Translations under genes and position numbers: made by a program
Notes under the pieces: model-generated
What the model was told of the DNA's origin: nothing
Database searches by the model: none
Seen by the model: the letters and a program-made list of their open reading frames with translations, nothing else
Part shown: one piece after another, positions 35,390 through 44,818 of the stretch
Numbering within the stretch: the first letter of the stretch is position 1
How the letters are laid out: each line of letters starts with the position of its first letter
Assembly (NCBI RefSeq): GCF_022179545.1
Contig: NZ_AP025518.1
Coordinates: 3,968,001-4,032,000 of the forward strand
Direction of reading: 5' to 3'
Length of the DNA: 64,000 nt
From: Mycolicibacterium fortuitum subsp. fortuitum
Lineage (GTDB): Bacteria > Actinomycetota > Actinomycetes > Mycobacteriales > Mycobacteriaceae

Positions 35390-35395
35390 GGCCCG

Positions 35396-35416
35396 TAATG
35401 GAAACGATTTCCAATA
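35396..35416. promoter_or_regulatory. Zur-box-like palindrome over the smtB start codon
   Basis: Perfect core TGGAAA-CGA-TTTCCA (35399-35413), with flanking TA on both sides also symmetric apart from one base each. It covers the predicted transcription start and the first codons. It resembles the mycobacterial Zur box (TGAAAATCATTTTCA-like) at 11 of 15 positions by my comparison from memory. Confidence 0.45.
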
Positions 35417-35766
35417 TCACGGAGAATCCACACGACGACGCCCGCGAGCACAGCGCCGCCCCGGCGTCGGATATGCCGTCGCGCGAGGTGCTCGACACCG
35501 CGGGCGAGTTGCTGCGGGCGCTGGCCGCGCCACTGCGCATCGCCATCGTCCTGCAGTTGCAGCAGTCCCAACGCTGCGTCCACGAGTTGGTCGACGCGCT
35601 CGAGGTCCCTCAGCCGCTGGTGAGTCAGCATTTGCGGATCCTCAAGCAGGCCGGGGTGGTGGCCAGCGAGCGAGCCGGCCGCGAGGTGCTCTACCACCTC
35701 GTCGACCACCATCTGGCCCACATCGTCGCCGACGCCGTCGCCCACGCCAGTGAGGACCCGCGGTGA
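35398..35766 (+). CDS. smtB: ArsR/SmtB family zinc-responsive repressor
   Basis: A 122-residue ArsR/SmtB protein, counterpart of Rv2358. The helix-turn-helix is at about residues 58-86 (CVHELVDALEVPQPLVSQHLRILKQAGVV). The alpha-5 metal site DxHx10HxxE is complete: D103, H105, H116, E119, so zinc should bind across the dimer and release DNA. The gene starts at ATG 35398, which matches a leaderless promoter. Its TGA overlaps the GTG of zur (GTGA), so both repressors are made from one coupled message. Confidence 0.95.
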   Translation: METISNITENPHDDAREHSAAPASDMPSREVLDTAGELLRALAAPLRIAIVLQLQQSQRCVHELVDALEVPQPLVSQHLRILKQAGVVASERAGREVLYHLVDHHLAHIVADAVAHASEDPR

Positions 35767-36158
35767 CGGGCGCGGTCAGGTCCACTCGGCAGCGCGCGGC
35801 GATCGCCGACCTGCTCAACGAGACAGACGGATTCCGCTCAGCTCAGGAGCTGCACGACGAGCTGCGCCGCCGCGGTCAGGGCATCGGTCTTACCACGGTG
35901 TACCGCACCCTGCAGTCGATGGCGAACATGGGCAGCGTCGACACGCTGCGCACCGATACCGGTGAGTCGGTCTACCGCCGCTGCTCCGAGGACCATCACC
36001 ACCATCTGGTGTGCCGGGACTGCGGGGCGACCGTCGAGATCTCCGGCGGCCAGGTCGAGACCTGGGCCGCCGATGTAGCCCGCGAGCACGGCTTCTCCGA
36101 CGTGAGCCACACGATCGAGATCTTCGGCGTCTGCGGGGACTGCGGAAAGGTCAGCTGA
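35763..36158 (+). CDS. zur: Zinc uptake regulator Zur (FurB)
   Basis: A 131-residue Fur-family repressor, counterpart of Rv2359 (FurB). The N-terminal winged helix contains GIGLTTVYRTLQSM. Structural zinc ligands are C84, C87, C124 and C127, and the His-rich hinge DHHHHLVC supplies sensory zinc ligands. Under zinc sufficiency it represses zinc-uptake and zinc-free ribosomal protein genes. GTG 35763 overlaps the SmtB stop. It ends 3 bases before the convergent Nudix gene. Confidence 0.95.
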   Translation: MTGAVRSTRQRAAIADLLNETDGFRSAQELHDELRRRGQGIGLTTVYRTLQSMANMGSVDTLRTDTGESVYRRCSEDHHHHLVCRDCGATVEISGGQVETWAADVAREHGFSDVSHTIEIFGVCGDCGKVS

Positions 36159-36161
36159 GCC

Positions 36162-36551
36162 TCATCGCCGGATCAGTCCCAGCACGGCGTCGCGGGTCAG
36201 CGGAGCCAACTCGATGTCACCGGGGGCGTGGGGGTCGATCCAGGCCATCTCGGCCTGCGCCCGCGGCTTGCCGTCCAGGTGAACCCGGTAGAGCCACGCG
36301 CCCACCACATGACCCGGTTCGTTGGCCGCAGGTGCTTGGAAGTGGCCGAGTTCTTCGGCTGCCGAAGCATCAAAGCCGACCCCGAGTTCTTCGCGAACCT
36401 CCCGGGACAGCGCGTCGAGCGGCTGCTCGCCCGGTTCGATCTTCCCGCCGGGCTGCATGAATGCCGTGGTGCCGCGCTTGCGGACGACCAGTAACCGGTC
36501 GTCCGCACCGAGCACCACCGCCGCGACGATGCGGATGACCGGCCGGCTCAC
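36162..36551 (-). CDS. Nudix hydrolase
   Basis: A 129-residue MutT-like protein with the complete Nudix box GGKIEPGEQPLDALSREVREELGVG (about residues 34-58). The domain is bare, without extra modules. It should hydrolyse a nucleoside diphosphate linked to another moiety, for example an oxidised nucleotide. The start overlaps the stop of the upstream conserved gene (ATGA), so it is the last gene of the recO-uppS-conserved protein-Nudix transcript. Confidence 0.9.
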   Translation of the reverse strand: MSRPVIRIVAAVVLGADDRLLVVRKRGTTAFMQPGGKIEPGEQPLDALSREVREELGVGFDASAAEELGHFQAPAANEPGHVVGAWLYRVHLDGKPRAQAEMAWIDPHAPGDIELAPLTRDAVLGLIRR

Positions 36552-36994
36552 GACATCAGGTCCCGGCGCACGTCAGCGCCGGTGGCCAGCACCATGAGGA
36601 TCAGGGTGCGCAGCGCGTCGTCGGTGAGTCCGGCAGCCGGGAAGTTGTAGCGCAGCATCACGTCGGCGACCTTCTTCGCCGGGCGCTTGCGCGCCGCACC
36701 TTTGGGGGTCGCGCCGTTGGTGGGTGTCTCGACCAGCTTTTCCACCAGCACCACCGTGCCCAGCATGGTCTTGCTGGCATGGTCGGACACCCGTTCGCGA
36801 ATCTTGTTGTTCAGCGGAAGATCCCACGCCAAGGGCTGGGTCAGCGAGACCATCTCCAAGTCCTCGGCGATGGCCACCACCCGGACCGAGGCCACCGAGC
36901 CGTCGACCGTCACGGTCAGCGCATCGTCCTCCTCCTCGACGACGGACATCACCTCGGCGAGGGCCGCGGACAACCGCTCCAGCAGACCGGGCAT
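36548..36994 (-). CDS. Conserved hypothetical protein (Rv2360c-like)
   Basis: A 148-residue soluble protein in the position of Rv2360c. The N-terminal part is acidic (VMSVVEEEDDALTVTVDGSVASVRVVAIAEDLEMVSLTQPLAWDLP), resembling YbjN-type or sensory chaperone-like folds, and the middle carries a basic Lys/Arg linker (PKGAARKRPAKK). No catalytic motif is seen. It begins one base after the uppS stop and overlaps the Nudix gene by four bases, so it is made with both. Function unknown. Confidence 0.8.
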   Translation of the reverse strand: MPGLLERLSAALAEVMSVVEEEDDALTVTVDGSVASVRVVAIAEDLEMVSLTQPLAWDLPLNNKIRERVSDHASKTMLGTVVLVEKLVETPTNGATPKGAARKRPAKKVADVMLRYNFPAAGLTDDALRTLILMVLATGADVRRDLMS

Positions 36995-36995
36995 G

Positions 36996-37886
36996 TCAGG
37001 CCCTACCGAAGCGACGATTACGGTTCACGTACTCCTCGCACGCCGCCCACAGGTCGCGCCTGTCGTAATCAGGCCACAGCTTGTCCTGGAACACGAACTC
37101 GGCGTAGGCGGCCTGCCACAACAGGAAGTTGCTGGCCCGCTGCTCCCCCGAGGTCCGGATGAACAGGTCCACATCGGGGATGTCGGGACGGTGCAGGTGC
37201 TTGGCGAAGGATGCCTCGGTGATCCGGCCCGGATTGATCTTGCCCTCGACGGCCTCGGCGGCCAGCGCCTGCGCGGCCTCGACAATCTCGGTGCGCCCGC
37301 CGTAGTTGACGCAGTAGTTGACGGTGATGACGTCGTTGCCGACGGTCATCTGCTCGGCGATGTCGAACTCCTTGATGACGCTGCGCCACATCTTGGGCCG
37401 CGAGCCGACCCAGCGCATGTTCACGCCCATGGCGTTCAAGTTCTCCCGTCGGCGGCGCACGACCTCGCGGTTGAAGCCCATGAGGAACCGCACCTCTTCG
37501 GCGCTGCGCTTCCAGTTCTCGGTCGAGAACGCATAGACACTCAAGTGCTTGATGCCCAATTCGATGGCACCGCAGGTGATGTCGATCAGCACCGCCTCGC
37601 CCATCTTGTGCCCCTCGGTGCGGCCCAGGCCCCGCTGGGTGGCCCACCGGCCGTTTCCGTCCATCACCACGGCGACGTGATTGGGCACCTGATCCGCCGG
37701 GATGCGAGGCGCGACCGCCTTCGACGTGTGCTGCGGCGGGCGGGCGAAACGGCCGTTGGTACCGGCCGGGATGTCGGGGAAGACGACGGGCCAGGACGAG
37801 GTGTCCGGGAAGACCGGATAGTCCTCAGGCGCCGGGGGCAGCTGTGGGTAGATGGTTTTGCCCTGCTTGTCCCGCTTCAAAGCCAT
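36996..37886 (-). CDS. uppS: Decaprenyl diphosphate synthase (cis-prenyltransferase)
   Basis: A 296-residue Z-prenyl transferase, counterpart of Rv2361c with the same length and the same Asp position (D76 in [15 protein letters not shown]). An N-terminal extension of some 65 residues, Pro-rich, is typical of the mycobacterial enzyme. C-terminal [19 protein letters not shown] is the second substrate-binding signature. It makes the C50 lipid carrier used for arabinogalactan, peptidoglycan and lipoarabinomannan. Its 5' end overlaps the recO 3' end by 62 bases in another frame. Confidence 0.95.
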   Translation of the reverse strand: MALKRDKQGKTIYPQLPPAPEDYPVFPDTSSWPVVFPDIPAGTNGRFARPPQHTSKAVAPRIPADQVPNHVAVVMDGNGRWATQRGLGRTEGHKMGEAVLIDITCGAIELGIKHLSVYAFSTENWKRSAEEVRFLMGFNREVVRRRRENLNAMGVNMRWVGSRPKMWRSVIKEFDIAEQMTVGNDVITVNYCVNYGGRTEIVEAAQALAAEAVEGKINPGRITEASFAKHLHRPDIPDVDLFIRTSGEQRASNFLLWQAAYAEFVFQDKLWPDYDRRDLWAACEEYVNRNRRFGRA

Positions 37887-38676
37887 GGGGCATATCCTGC
37901 CTGACCAGCGTGGCGCGTTGCTCGGCGACTGTCCGATCGATCCGGTACACCCGCTCGACCAGAGGCAATGTCCGCAGCTGACGCTCCAGGTGCCACTGCA
38001 GGTGCGCCGCGATCAGCCCGCTGGCCTGGCTGCGATGTGCTGACGAGGATGCCTCGGCGTACTCCCAGTCACCTTCGTGTAGCGCCGACATCAGTTCCAG
38101 CACGGGCTGGGGCGGAGTGCTGGATCCGCTGGGCCGACAGTGCACGCACACACTGCCGCCTGCGGCGACGTGAAATGCGCGGTGCGGGCCCGGCGTGGCG
38201 CAGCGGGCGCATTCGGTCAGCGCAGGCGCCCACCCGGCGATGGTCATCGCGCGCAGCAGGTACGAGTCCAGCACCAGTTCGCGGGCCCGGCGGCCGTCGG
38301 CGACGGCCCTCAGCGCCGCCACCGTGAGCCGATGCAGGTCGGGCATCGGCGCCCGTTCCTCACCGGCCAGCCGCTCGGCGGTCTCCAACATCGCGCATGC
38401 ACTCGTATACCGGCCGTAGTCGCTGACGATGTCGGCGGCGAACGCGTCGATGGCCTGCACCTGGGTGACGATGTCGAGATTGCGCCCCGGATGCAGTTGC
38501 ACGTCGATGTGGGCAAACGGTTCCAGACGCGCACCGAACTTGCTGCGGGTACGCCGGACCCCCTTTGCCACCGCGCGCACCAAACCATGGTCGCGGGTGA
38601 GCAACGTGACAATCCGGTCGGCCTCGCCGAGCTTGTGCTGGCGCAGCACCACCGCCCGGTCCCGGTACAGCCGCAT
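37825..38676 (-). CDS. recO: DNA repair protein RecO
   Basis: A 283-residue RecO. The N-terminal OB fold reads [52 protein letters not shown], and a zinc-finger-like set of four cysteines is visible (CARCATP and CVHC) near residues 175-205. RecO loads RecA with RecR in gapped-DNA repair. ATG 38676 is selected from the domain start although the frame stays open upstream through the amidase gene's antisense. The C-terminal ~20 residues overlap uppS, which suggests coupling or a tail that is free to vary. Confidence 0.95.
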   Translation of the reverse strand: MRLYRDRAVVLRQHKLGEADRIVTLLTRDHGLVRAVAKGVRRTRSKFGARLEPFAHIDVQLHPGRNLDIVTQVQAIDAFAADIVSDYGRYTSACAMLETAERLAGEERAPMPDLHRLTVAALRAVADGRRARELVLDSYLLRAMTIAGWAPALTECARCATPGPHRAFHVAAGGSVCVHCRPSGSSTPPQPVLELMSALHEGDWEYAEASSSAHRSQASGLIAAHLQWHLERQLRTLPLVERVYRIDRTVAEQRATLVRQDMPHGFEAGQAGQNHLPTAAPGA

Positions 38677-38739
38677 CGTGACAGTGTCGCACCATGGCCG
38701 GACAGGTTCCGTTACGCACCGCCGATATCCTCGAAAGTG

Positions 38740-40227
38740 ATGGCCAAATCTGCGACTTCCGACCCGATCACCCCGCCTTTTCCCACCTTGACCCACCAGC
38801 TGTACCAACTTGCCAGCGGCGCAATCACTTCTGACGAGCTGGTGCGTCAGTCCTTGCATGCCATCACCGCGAGCCAGCCCACCCTGAACGCATTCCGCGT
38901 CGTGCTGACCGAGCAGGCGCTGGCCGACGCCGCCAAGGCCGACGCGGCCCGCTCGGCCGGCAAACAACTCCCGTTGCTGGGAATCCCGATCGCGGTCAAG
39001 GACGACGTCGACGTGGCCGGGGTGCCCACCCGGTTCGGCACCGACAGTTCCGGCCGCGTCGCCGACGAAGACGCCGAGGTGGTGCGGCGTCTGAAGGCAG
39101 CCGGCGCAGTGATCGTCGGGAAGACCAATACCTGCGAGCTCGGACAGTGGCCGTTCACCGGCGGGCCGGGCTTCGGCCATACCCGTAACCCGTGGTCGCG
39201 CAAGCACAGCCCGGGCGGATCCTCCGGCGGCAGCGCCGCGGCCGTCGCCGCGGGTCTGGTGACCGCGGCCATCGGATCCGACGGCGCGGGCAGCGTCCGC
39301 ATCCCCGCGGCGTGGACGCACCTGGTCGGTATCAAGCCCCAGCGGGGACGTATCTCGACGTGGCCGCTGCCCGAGGCGTTCAACGGCATCACGGTCAACG
39401 GTGTCCTGGCCCGCACCGTCACCGACGCCGCGCTGGTACTCGACGCGGCAAGCGGCAACGCCGAAGGCGATCTGCACAAACCCGCCCCGATCCAGGCCGC
39501 CGACTATGTCGGGCGCGCCCCCGGGCCACTGCGGGTCGCCATGTCGACCAAGTTCCCGTTCACCGGTTTCCGGGCCACCCTGCATCCCGAGATCCGCGAT
39601 GCGCTGCAGACCGTCGCGGACCAGCTCGGGCAGCTCGGCCACACCGTGGTGGAGAAGGACCCCAACTACAGCCTGCGGATGTCCTGGGATTTCCTGGCCC
39701 GCTCCACCTCCGGCCTGCTCGACTGGACCGACCGCCTCGGCGACGTGCCCTACGACGAGCGCACGACGGCCAACCTGAGGATCGGCCGGCTGCTGTCGCA
39801 GGACGTGCTGCGCAAGGCTCGAGCTCACGAGACCGCGGTGCAGCGCCGCATCTCCTGGATCTTCAATCTCGTCGACGTCATCGTCGCGCCGACCACGGCC
39901 CAACCACCGCCGCTCACACACGAATTCGACCGCCGGGGATGGTCTGCCACCGAACGCGCCGCGATCGCCGCCTGCCCGGTGACCTGGCCGTGGAACCTGC
40001 TGGGTTGGCCGTCGATCAACGTACCGGCGGGGTTCACCTCTGACGGGTTGCCGATCGGCGTCCAGCTGATGGGACCTGCCGACAGTGAGCCGCTGTTGAT
40101 CTCGCTGGCCGCCGAGTTGGAGGCGATCACCGGGTGGGCCGCCAGGCAACCTGACGTGTGGTGGACCACCCCGTCGCAGACCGACGCAGCACAGGCTGCC
40201 GCAGCCATCAACGCGCTCGACGGGTAG
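38740..40227 (+). CDS. amiA2: Amidase (AmiA2-type, amidase signature family)
   Basis: A 495-residue amidase signature enzyme, at the position of amiA2 (Rv2363). The catalytic Lys lies in PIAVKDDVDVAG (about residue 87), and the Ser-rich motif HSPGGSSGGSAAAVAAGL holds the cis-Ser and nucleophile Ser. Length is usual for the family. It hydrolyses a carboxamide; the natural substrate is not known. It is divergent from recO with 63 bases between. ATG 38740 is used; the GTG directly before it is in frame. Confidence 0.92.
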   Translation: MAKSATSDPITPPFPTLTHQLYQLASGAITSDELVRQSLHAITASQPTLNAFRVVLTEQALADAAKADAARSAGKQLPLLGIPIAVKDDVDVAGVPTRFGTDSSGRVADEDAEVVRRLKAAGAVIVGKTNTCELGQWPFTGGPGFGHTRNPWSRKHSPGGSSGGSAAAVAAGLVTAAIGSDGAGSVRIPAAWTHLVGIKPQRGRISTWPLPEAFNGITVNGVLARTVTDAALVLDAASGNAEGDLHKPAPIQAADYVGRAPGPLRVAMSTKFPFTGFRATLHPEIRDALQTVADQLGQLGHTVVEKDPNYSLRMSWDFLARSTSGLLDWTDRLGDVPYDERTTANLRIGRLLSQDVLRKARAHETAVQRRISWIFNLVDVIVAPTTAQPPPLTHEFDRRGWSATERAAIAACPVTWPWNLLGWPSINVPAGFTSDGLPIGVQLMGPADSEPLLISLAAELEAITGWAARQPDVWWTTPSQTDAAQAAAAINALDG

Positions 40228-40305
40228 GCGAACTTCTGACCGGACGCCAGTGGTCGGTCGTGTAGCGTTTTGCCCGCGACCGAACTTGGCAGGGGGGCAA
40301 CCGCT

Positions 40306-40704
40306 ATGAGCTATCCGGATCCGTACTACCCGCCGCCGCACCCTGCGCCGGGCCCCTATCCGCCTGCCGCACCCGGGCCGCAGGGATACGGCTATCCGCC
40401 CAATGCCTATCCACCCAACGGTGGTTACCCGCCGGCTCAGCCTTACCAGCCGTACCAGCCGTTCGGTACCCAGCAACAGCCGCCGTATTACCCGTCGCCC
40501 GCGGCCCCTCAGCCCACTGCCGGGCGCGACAACGGCACGACCTGGCAGGTTTTGGATGGCCTGTTGTTTCTCTTCAACGGCCGCTCGATGCGGAGTTTGG
40601 GCACCAACCCTCGGGATCGCGTCATCACCTGGTTGGCGATCGTGGGGATCACGCTCGTCGGTATCGCGATCATGGTGCTGATCATCGTGTTGGCGAGCAG
40701 GTAG
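40306..40704 (+). CDS. Pro/Tyr-rich single-pass membrane protein
   Basis: A 132-residue protein. Residues 1-75 are a Pro/Tyr/Gly-rich cytosolic segment (PYYPPPHPAPGPYPP and YQPYQPFG), and residues about 80-105 form a soluble linker with WQVLDGLLFLFNGRSMRSLGTNPRDRV. One transmembrane helix closes it (WLAIVGITLVGIAIMVLIIVLA). AGGGGGG at 40291-40297 supports the ATG at 40306. Such proteins are common in actinobacteria and have no known function. It is convergent with era. Confidence 0.78.
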   Translation: MSYPDPYYPPPHPAPGPYPPAAPGPQGYGYPPNAYPPNGGYPPAQPYQPYQPFGTQQQPPYYPSPAAPQPTAGRDNGTTWQVLDGLLFLFNGRSMRSLGTNPRDRVITWLAIVGITLVGIAIMVLIIVLASR

Positions 40705-40722
40705 CGCGGCTCGCGCGGCCGG

Positions 40723-41631
40723 TCAGAAGCCCAACCGGCCGAGCTGCTTGGGATCGCGCTGCCAGTTCTTGGCAATCTTGACCCGAAGGTCGAGGTAAAC
40801 CTTTGTGCCGAGCAGCTTTTCGATCTGGGTACGGGCGGCGGTGCCGACCTCACGCAGTCGGGCGCCACCCTTGCCGATCACGATGCCCTTCTGACTGTCA
40901 CGCTCGACGTAGAGAATGGCGTGCACGTCGATCAGCGGGTTGTCTTCTTCACGTCCTGGCCTTTCCGAGACCTCCTCGATGACGACGGCCAGCGAGTGCG
41001 GCAGCTCGTCGCGCACGCCTTCCAGTGCGGCCTCGCGGATGAGCTCGGCCATCAGGACTTCCTCGGGCTCGTCGGTGAGCTCGCCGTCTGGGTAGTACGC
41101 GGGGCCGGGAGGGAGTTTGGATACCAGCACATCGGTCAGCACATCGAGCTGTTCACCGGCAGTGGCCGAGACCGGCACGATGTCGGCGTCCGGCCCCAGC
41201 AGTTCGCTGACGGCCAACAGCTGTTCGGCGACCCGGTCCTTGGCCACCTTGTCGATCTTGGTGACCACGGCGATGAGGGTGGTCTTCGGCGCCACCGCGC
41301 GGATCTGCTGATAGATCCAGCGGTCGCCGGGGCCGATGCGCTCATCGGCTGGGATGCACAGGCCGATCACGTCGACCTCCGAATAGGTGTCCTTGACCAG
41401 GTCGTTGAGTCGCTGCCCGAGCAGGGTGCGCGGGCGGTGCAGCCCGGGAGTGTCGACCAGGATGATCTGGAAGTCGTCGCGGTGCACGATGCCGCGGATG
41501 GTGTGCCGCGTGGTCTGCGGCCGGTTGGAGGTGATGGCAACCTTCTGCCCCACCAGGGCGTTGGTCAGCGTCGACTTGCCGGTATTGGGCCGCCCGACGA
41601 AACAGACGAAGCCGGAACGGAATTCACTCAT
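40723..41631 (-). CDS. era: GTPase Era
   Basis: A 302-residue Era: G1 GRPNTGKS, G2 TTRHTIRG, G3 DTPG, G4 TKID in VVTKID and the C-terminal KH RNA-binding domain (about 225-300, with the GxxG loop GKGGARL). It assists 30S ribosomal subunit maturation by binding the 3' end of 16S rRNA. In this genome it follows the cytidine deaminase-like gene with an ATGA overlap, and it shares the transcript with ybeY, which also acts in rRNA processing. Confidence 0.97.
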   Translation of the reverse strand: MSEFRSGFVCFVGRPNTGKSTLTNALVGQKVAITSNRPQTTRHTIRGIVHRDDFQIILVDTPGLHRPRTLLGQRLNDLVKDTYSEVDVIGLCIPADERIGPGDRWIYQQIRAVAPKTTLIAVVTKIDKVAKDRVAEQLLAVSELLGPDADIVPVSATAGEQLDVLTDVLVSKLPPGPAYYPDGELTDEPEEVLMAELIREAALEGVRDELPHSLAVVIEEVSERPGREEDNPLIDVHAILYVERDSQKGIVIGKGGARLREVGTAARTQIEKLLGTKVYLDLRVKIAKNWQRDPKQLGRLGF

Positions 41632-41945
41632 ACCGGGTTTCCCGCCCGGTCAGTGAGGATCACCGCGGCCTCGGCGGACAGTTCCCGTACCGCGGCGATG
41701 CCTGCGTCGTCCGCAGAGCCACCGAGCAGCACCGCCGCCTCAAGCCCGACGGCACCGCTGGACACGGCGGCGGCCACCGCGGCCTGCAACGCAGTCAACT
41801 GCAGTGCCGCCAGAGTCACGGGTGCACCGGCGTAGGTGCGGCCGTCCTGGTCGCGCACTGCCGCGCCGCTGGACGCCTCGGCGCGGCCCATGGCACCGCG
41901 GGCCAGCACCACGAGCTTGTTGTCTTCTGCGTCGAGCTCACTCAT
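41628..41945 (-). CDS. Cytidine deaminase-like protein lacking the zinc motif (Rv2365c-like)
   Basis: A 105-residue protein in the place of Rv2365c. The fold pattern of cytidine deaminases is suggested by [40 protein letters not shown], where functional enzymes have a Cys-Ala-Glu and a later Pro-Cys-x2-Cys; here neither is present (TAL instead of CAE). It cannot bind the catalytic zinc, so a non-catalytic or nucleotide-binding role is more likely. It overlaps the CBS gene by 8 bases and era by four bases. Confidence 0.75.
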   Translation of the reverse strand: MSELDAEDNKLVVLARGAMGRAEASSGAAVRDQDGRTYAGAPVTLAALQLTALQAAVAAAVSSGAVGLEAAVLLGGSADDAGIAAVRELSAEAAVILTDRAGNPV

Positions 41946-43239
41946 CTGTTTCTCGCGTCTCCTGTTTCTCGGGTTCGGCCGGGCTGACCAGGACAGTGCC
42001 GATCCGCACCCGTCCACGGTGGTCGGAACCGCCCTCGGCGCGCAAACGCAGGCCATCCCAAGTGACTTCGGCACCGGGCAGTGGCACCCGGCCCAATTCG
42101 AATGCGACCAGGCCGCCGACGGTATCGACGTCGAGATCCTCGTCGGGCTCCATTTCGTAGAGCTCACAGAGGTCTTCGATCGGCAGCCGCGCCGACACCC
42201 GGTACTGGCGCTCACCCAGGTCTTCGACCGGAACGGTCTCGCCGGCGTCGTACTCGTCGACGATCTCGCCCACGATCTCCTCGAGCACATCCTCGATGGT
42301 CACCAGGCCGGCAATTGCGCCGTACTCATCGACAAGTAGCGCCATGTGGTTGCGGTCGAGCTGCATCTCCTTGAGCAGCTCGTCGAGCGGCTTGGAGTCC
42401 GGGACGAATACAGCCGGGCGCATCACCTGCGCGACGTTGGTGTCGCGGCCGCCGTTGGTCGAGTAATAAGTCTGCTGGACAAGATCTTTCAGGTAGACGA
42501 CGCCGACGATGTCGTCGACGTTCTCACCGATCACCGGGATGCGCGAATGACCGCTGCGCACTGCCAATGACGTCGCTTGCCCTGCCGACTTGTCACTCTC
42601 GATCCACACCATCTCGGTGCGCGGCACCATGACCTCGCGGGCCGGGGTATCGCCGAGTTCGAACACCGACTGGATCATCCGGCGTTCCTCGTCGGCCACG
42701 ACGCCGCGCTGCTGGGCCAGGTCGACAACCTCACGAAGCTCGATCTCGGAGGCGAACGGCCCGTTCCGGAAACCGCGGCCGGGGGTCAGCGCGTTGCCGA
42801 TCAACACCAGCAGGCGGCTGATCGGTGTCAGCAGCACCGAGATCGCCTGCAGCGGCAGGGCTGAGATCAACGCAATCGAGTAGGCGTTCTGCCGTCCCAC
42901 CGTGCGGGGACCGACGCCGATGGCCACGAAGCTCGTCACCACCATGATCGCGGCGGAAGCCACCAAACCCCAGCCGACGCCGAGATGCCCGTCAAGGAAG
43001 GACGCCAAGAGCACGGTGGCCGTGATCTCGCAGGTGATCCGGAGAAGCACAACGAGGTTGATGTAACGAGGCCGTTCGGCGACCACGCGGCTGAGCCGCG
43101 CCGCACCCGGACGTTCCTCGCGGACCAGTTCTTCGATCCGCGCGATCGAGACGGTGGACAGGGCGGCGTCGATAGCGGCGAACAGCCCGCCGAACCCGAC
43201 CAGCACCACGGCGCCGAGCAGCGGAAGTATGCCGGTCAC
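41938..43239 (-). CDS. CNNM/HlyC-CorC family membrane protein with CBS domains
   Basis: A 433-residue protein, counterpart of Rv2366c. The N-terminal DUF21/CNNM membrane domain (about 1-180) has several helices, a tandem CBS pair occupies about 195-320 ([15 protein letters not shown] and [34 protein letters not shown]), and a CorC_HlyC domain is at about 335-420. The family carries Mg2+ or other divalent ions out of the cell under control of adenine nucleotides bound by the CBS pair. The name hemolysin is historical. Its start overlaps the ybeY stop. Confidence 0.93.
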   Translation of the reverse strand: MTGILPLLGAVVLVGFGGLFAAIDAALSTVSIARIEELVREERPGAARLSRVVAERPRYINLVVLLRITCEITATVLLASFLDGHLGVGWGLVASAAIMVVTSFVAIGVGPRTVGRQNAYSIALISALPLQAISVLLTPISRLLVLIGNALTPGRGFRNGPFASEIELREVVDLAQQRGVVADEERRMIQSVFELGDTPAREVMVPRTEMVWIESDKSAGQATSLAVRSGHSRIPVIGENVDDIVGVVYLKDLVQQTYYSTNGGRDTNVAQVMRPAVFVPDSKPLDELLKEMQLDRNHMALLVDEYGAIAGLVTIEDVLEEIVGEIVDEYDAGETVPVEDLGERQYRVSARLPIEDLCELYEMEPDEDLDVDTVGGLVAFELGRVPLPGAEVTWDGLRLRAEGGSDHRGRVRIGTVLVSPAEPEKQETRETDE

Positions 43240-43772
43240 GGTTCGTCGAAATATCGGGACTTGTCCAGCAGCCGCTGGTCTTTCTCACTCTGCCGGTCGG
43301 CGTGATAGGCCTCGACCTGATCAGCCACCCACTCCTCGAGAAGCTGACGCTGCAGGGCGAACATCTCCTTCTCCTCGTCCGGCTCGGCGTGGTCGTAGCC
43401 GAGCAGATGCAGCACGCCGTGCACCGTCAGCAACGCCAGCTCCTGGCCGAGCGAGTGACCGGCCTTGGCGGCCTGCTGCTCGGCGAACTCGGGACACAAC
43501 ACGATGTCCCCGAGCATGGCCGGACCCGGTTCCGGTGCATCGGGCCGACCGCCGGGCTCAAGCTCGTCCATCGGAAAGCTCATCACATCGGTGGGGCCGG
43601 GCAGATCCATCCACCGCATGTGCAGGTCGGCCATCGCCGCACTGTCCAGCAGCACCATCGACAGCTCAGCCGCCGGATGCACGTCCATCTTGGAGATGAC
43701 GAACCGTGCGACGCTGATCAGCTCGTCCTCGGACACATCGATGCCCGACTCGTTGGATACCTCGATGCTCAT
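43236..43772 (-). CDS. ybeY: Endoribonuclease YbeY (rRNA maturation factor)
   Basis: A 178-residue YbeY. The zinc motif H118-x3-H122-x5-H128 ([11 protein letters not shown]) is complete, and [10 protein letters not shown] is the conserved preceding stretch. Length is slightly above the usual 150-170, mostly at the C-terminus. It trims the 3' end of 16S rRNA and takes part in ribosome quality control. Four-base overlaps with phoH upstream and with the CBS-protein gene downstream bind it to a single translationally coupled block. Confidence 0.96.
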   Translation of the reverse strand: MSIEVSNESGIDVSEDELISVARFVISKMDVHPAAELSMVLLDSAAMADLHMRWMDLPGPTDVMSFPMDELEPGGRPDAPEPGPAMLGDIVLCPEFAEQQAAKAGHSLGQELALLTVHGVLHLLGYDHAEPDEEKEMFALQRQLLEEWVADQVEAYHADRQSEKDQRLLDKSRYFDEP

Positions 43773-44818
43773 GATCGGCGGGGCCGCCCGTTCGACGAAC
43801 GGCGTTGGGCACGGTTGAGCAATGCCGGCTCCTCATGTCGGGCGTAGGCGTCGACGATCTCGGACACCAGGCGGTGGCGGACTACGTCGGCGCTGGTGAG
43901 CTCCGCGAAATGGATGTCCTCGATACCGTCGAGGATGTTCATCGCCGCGCGTAAGCCGGAGGTGGCGCCACCGGGCAGGTCGACCTGCGTGACATCGCCT
44001 GTCACAACGACTTTCGAGCCGAACCCCAGACGGGTGAGAAACATCTTCATCTGTTCGGCGGTGGTGTTCTGCGCCTCGTCGAGAATGATGAATGCGTCAT
44101 TCAACGTCCTGCCACGCATGTATGCCAACGGCGCGACCTCAATTACCCCGGCGCTCATCAGCTTCGGGATGAGCTCGGGGTCCATCATGTCGTGCAGCGC
44201 GTCATAAAGCGGCCGCAGATACGGGTCGATCTTCTCGCTCAGCGTGCCCGGCAGGAAGCCGAGGCGCTCACCGGCTTCCACCGCGGGGCGGGTCAGGATG
44301 ATGCGGTTGACCTGTTTGGTCTGCAGTGCACTGACCGCCTTGGCCATCGCCAGGTAGGTCTTGCCGGTGCCGGCCGGTCCGATGCCGAACACGATGGTGT
44401 GGGCGTCGATGGCGTCGACATAGCGCTTCTGGTTCAGGGTCTTGGGCCGGATCGTCTTGCCGCGGCGGCTCAAGATGTCGAGGGTGAGCACCTCGGCCGG
44501 GGACTCGTCCTCGGTGCCGGTGAGGATGGCGACACTGTGACGCACCGCCTCGGGTGTCACCGCCTGGCCGCTGGAGGCGACCGCGATCAGTTCGGCGACC
44601 ACCCGCTCAGCCAGTGCCACGTCGGCCGGCTCACCGGTGAAGGTGATCTCATTGCCGCGGGCGTGGATGTCTGAAGCCAGAAGTGTTTCGAGGGCCCGCA
44701 GATTCTCATCAGCCGAGCCGAGCAGGCCCACGATGATGTCGGGCGGAACAATGATGCTGCTGCGGACCGATTCCGATGCGGTGGCCGACGAGTCAGCGGT
44801 CGTGTCGCGGGGCGTCAC
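43769..44818 (-). CDS. phoH: PhoH family ATPase
   Basis: A 349-residue PhoH-like protein, counterpart of phoH1 (Rv2368c). The P-loop GPAGTGKT is near residue 150, and Walker [24 protein letters not shown] lies near residue 245. An N-terminal KH-like or RNA-binding segment of about 100 residues precedes the ATPase core. It starts with GTG. It is the first gene of the phoH-ybeY-CBS-cdd-era block, a constellation that links it to RNA metabolism. Confidence 0.95.
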   Translation of the reverse strand: MTPRDTTADSSATASESVRSSIIVPPDIIVGLLGSADENLRALETLLASDIHARGNEITFTGEPADVALAERVVAELIAVASSGQAVTPEAVRHSVAILTGTEDESPAEVLTLDILSRRGKTIRPKTLNQKRYVDAIDAHTIVFGIGPAGTGKTYLAMAKAVSALQTKQVNRIILTRPAVEAGERLGFLPGTLSEKIDPYLRPLYDALHDMMDPELIPKLMSAGVIEVAPLAYMRGRTLNDAFIILDEAQNTTAEQMKMFLTRLGFGSKVVVTGDVTQVDLPGGATSGLRAAMNILDGIEDIHFAELTSADVVRHRLVSEIVDAYARHEEPALLNRAQRRSSNGRPRRS

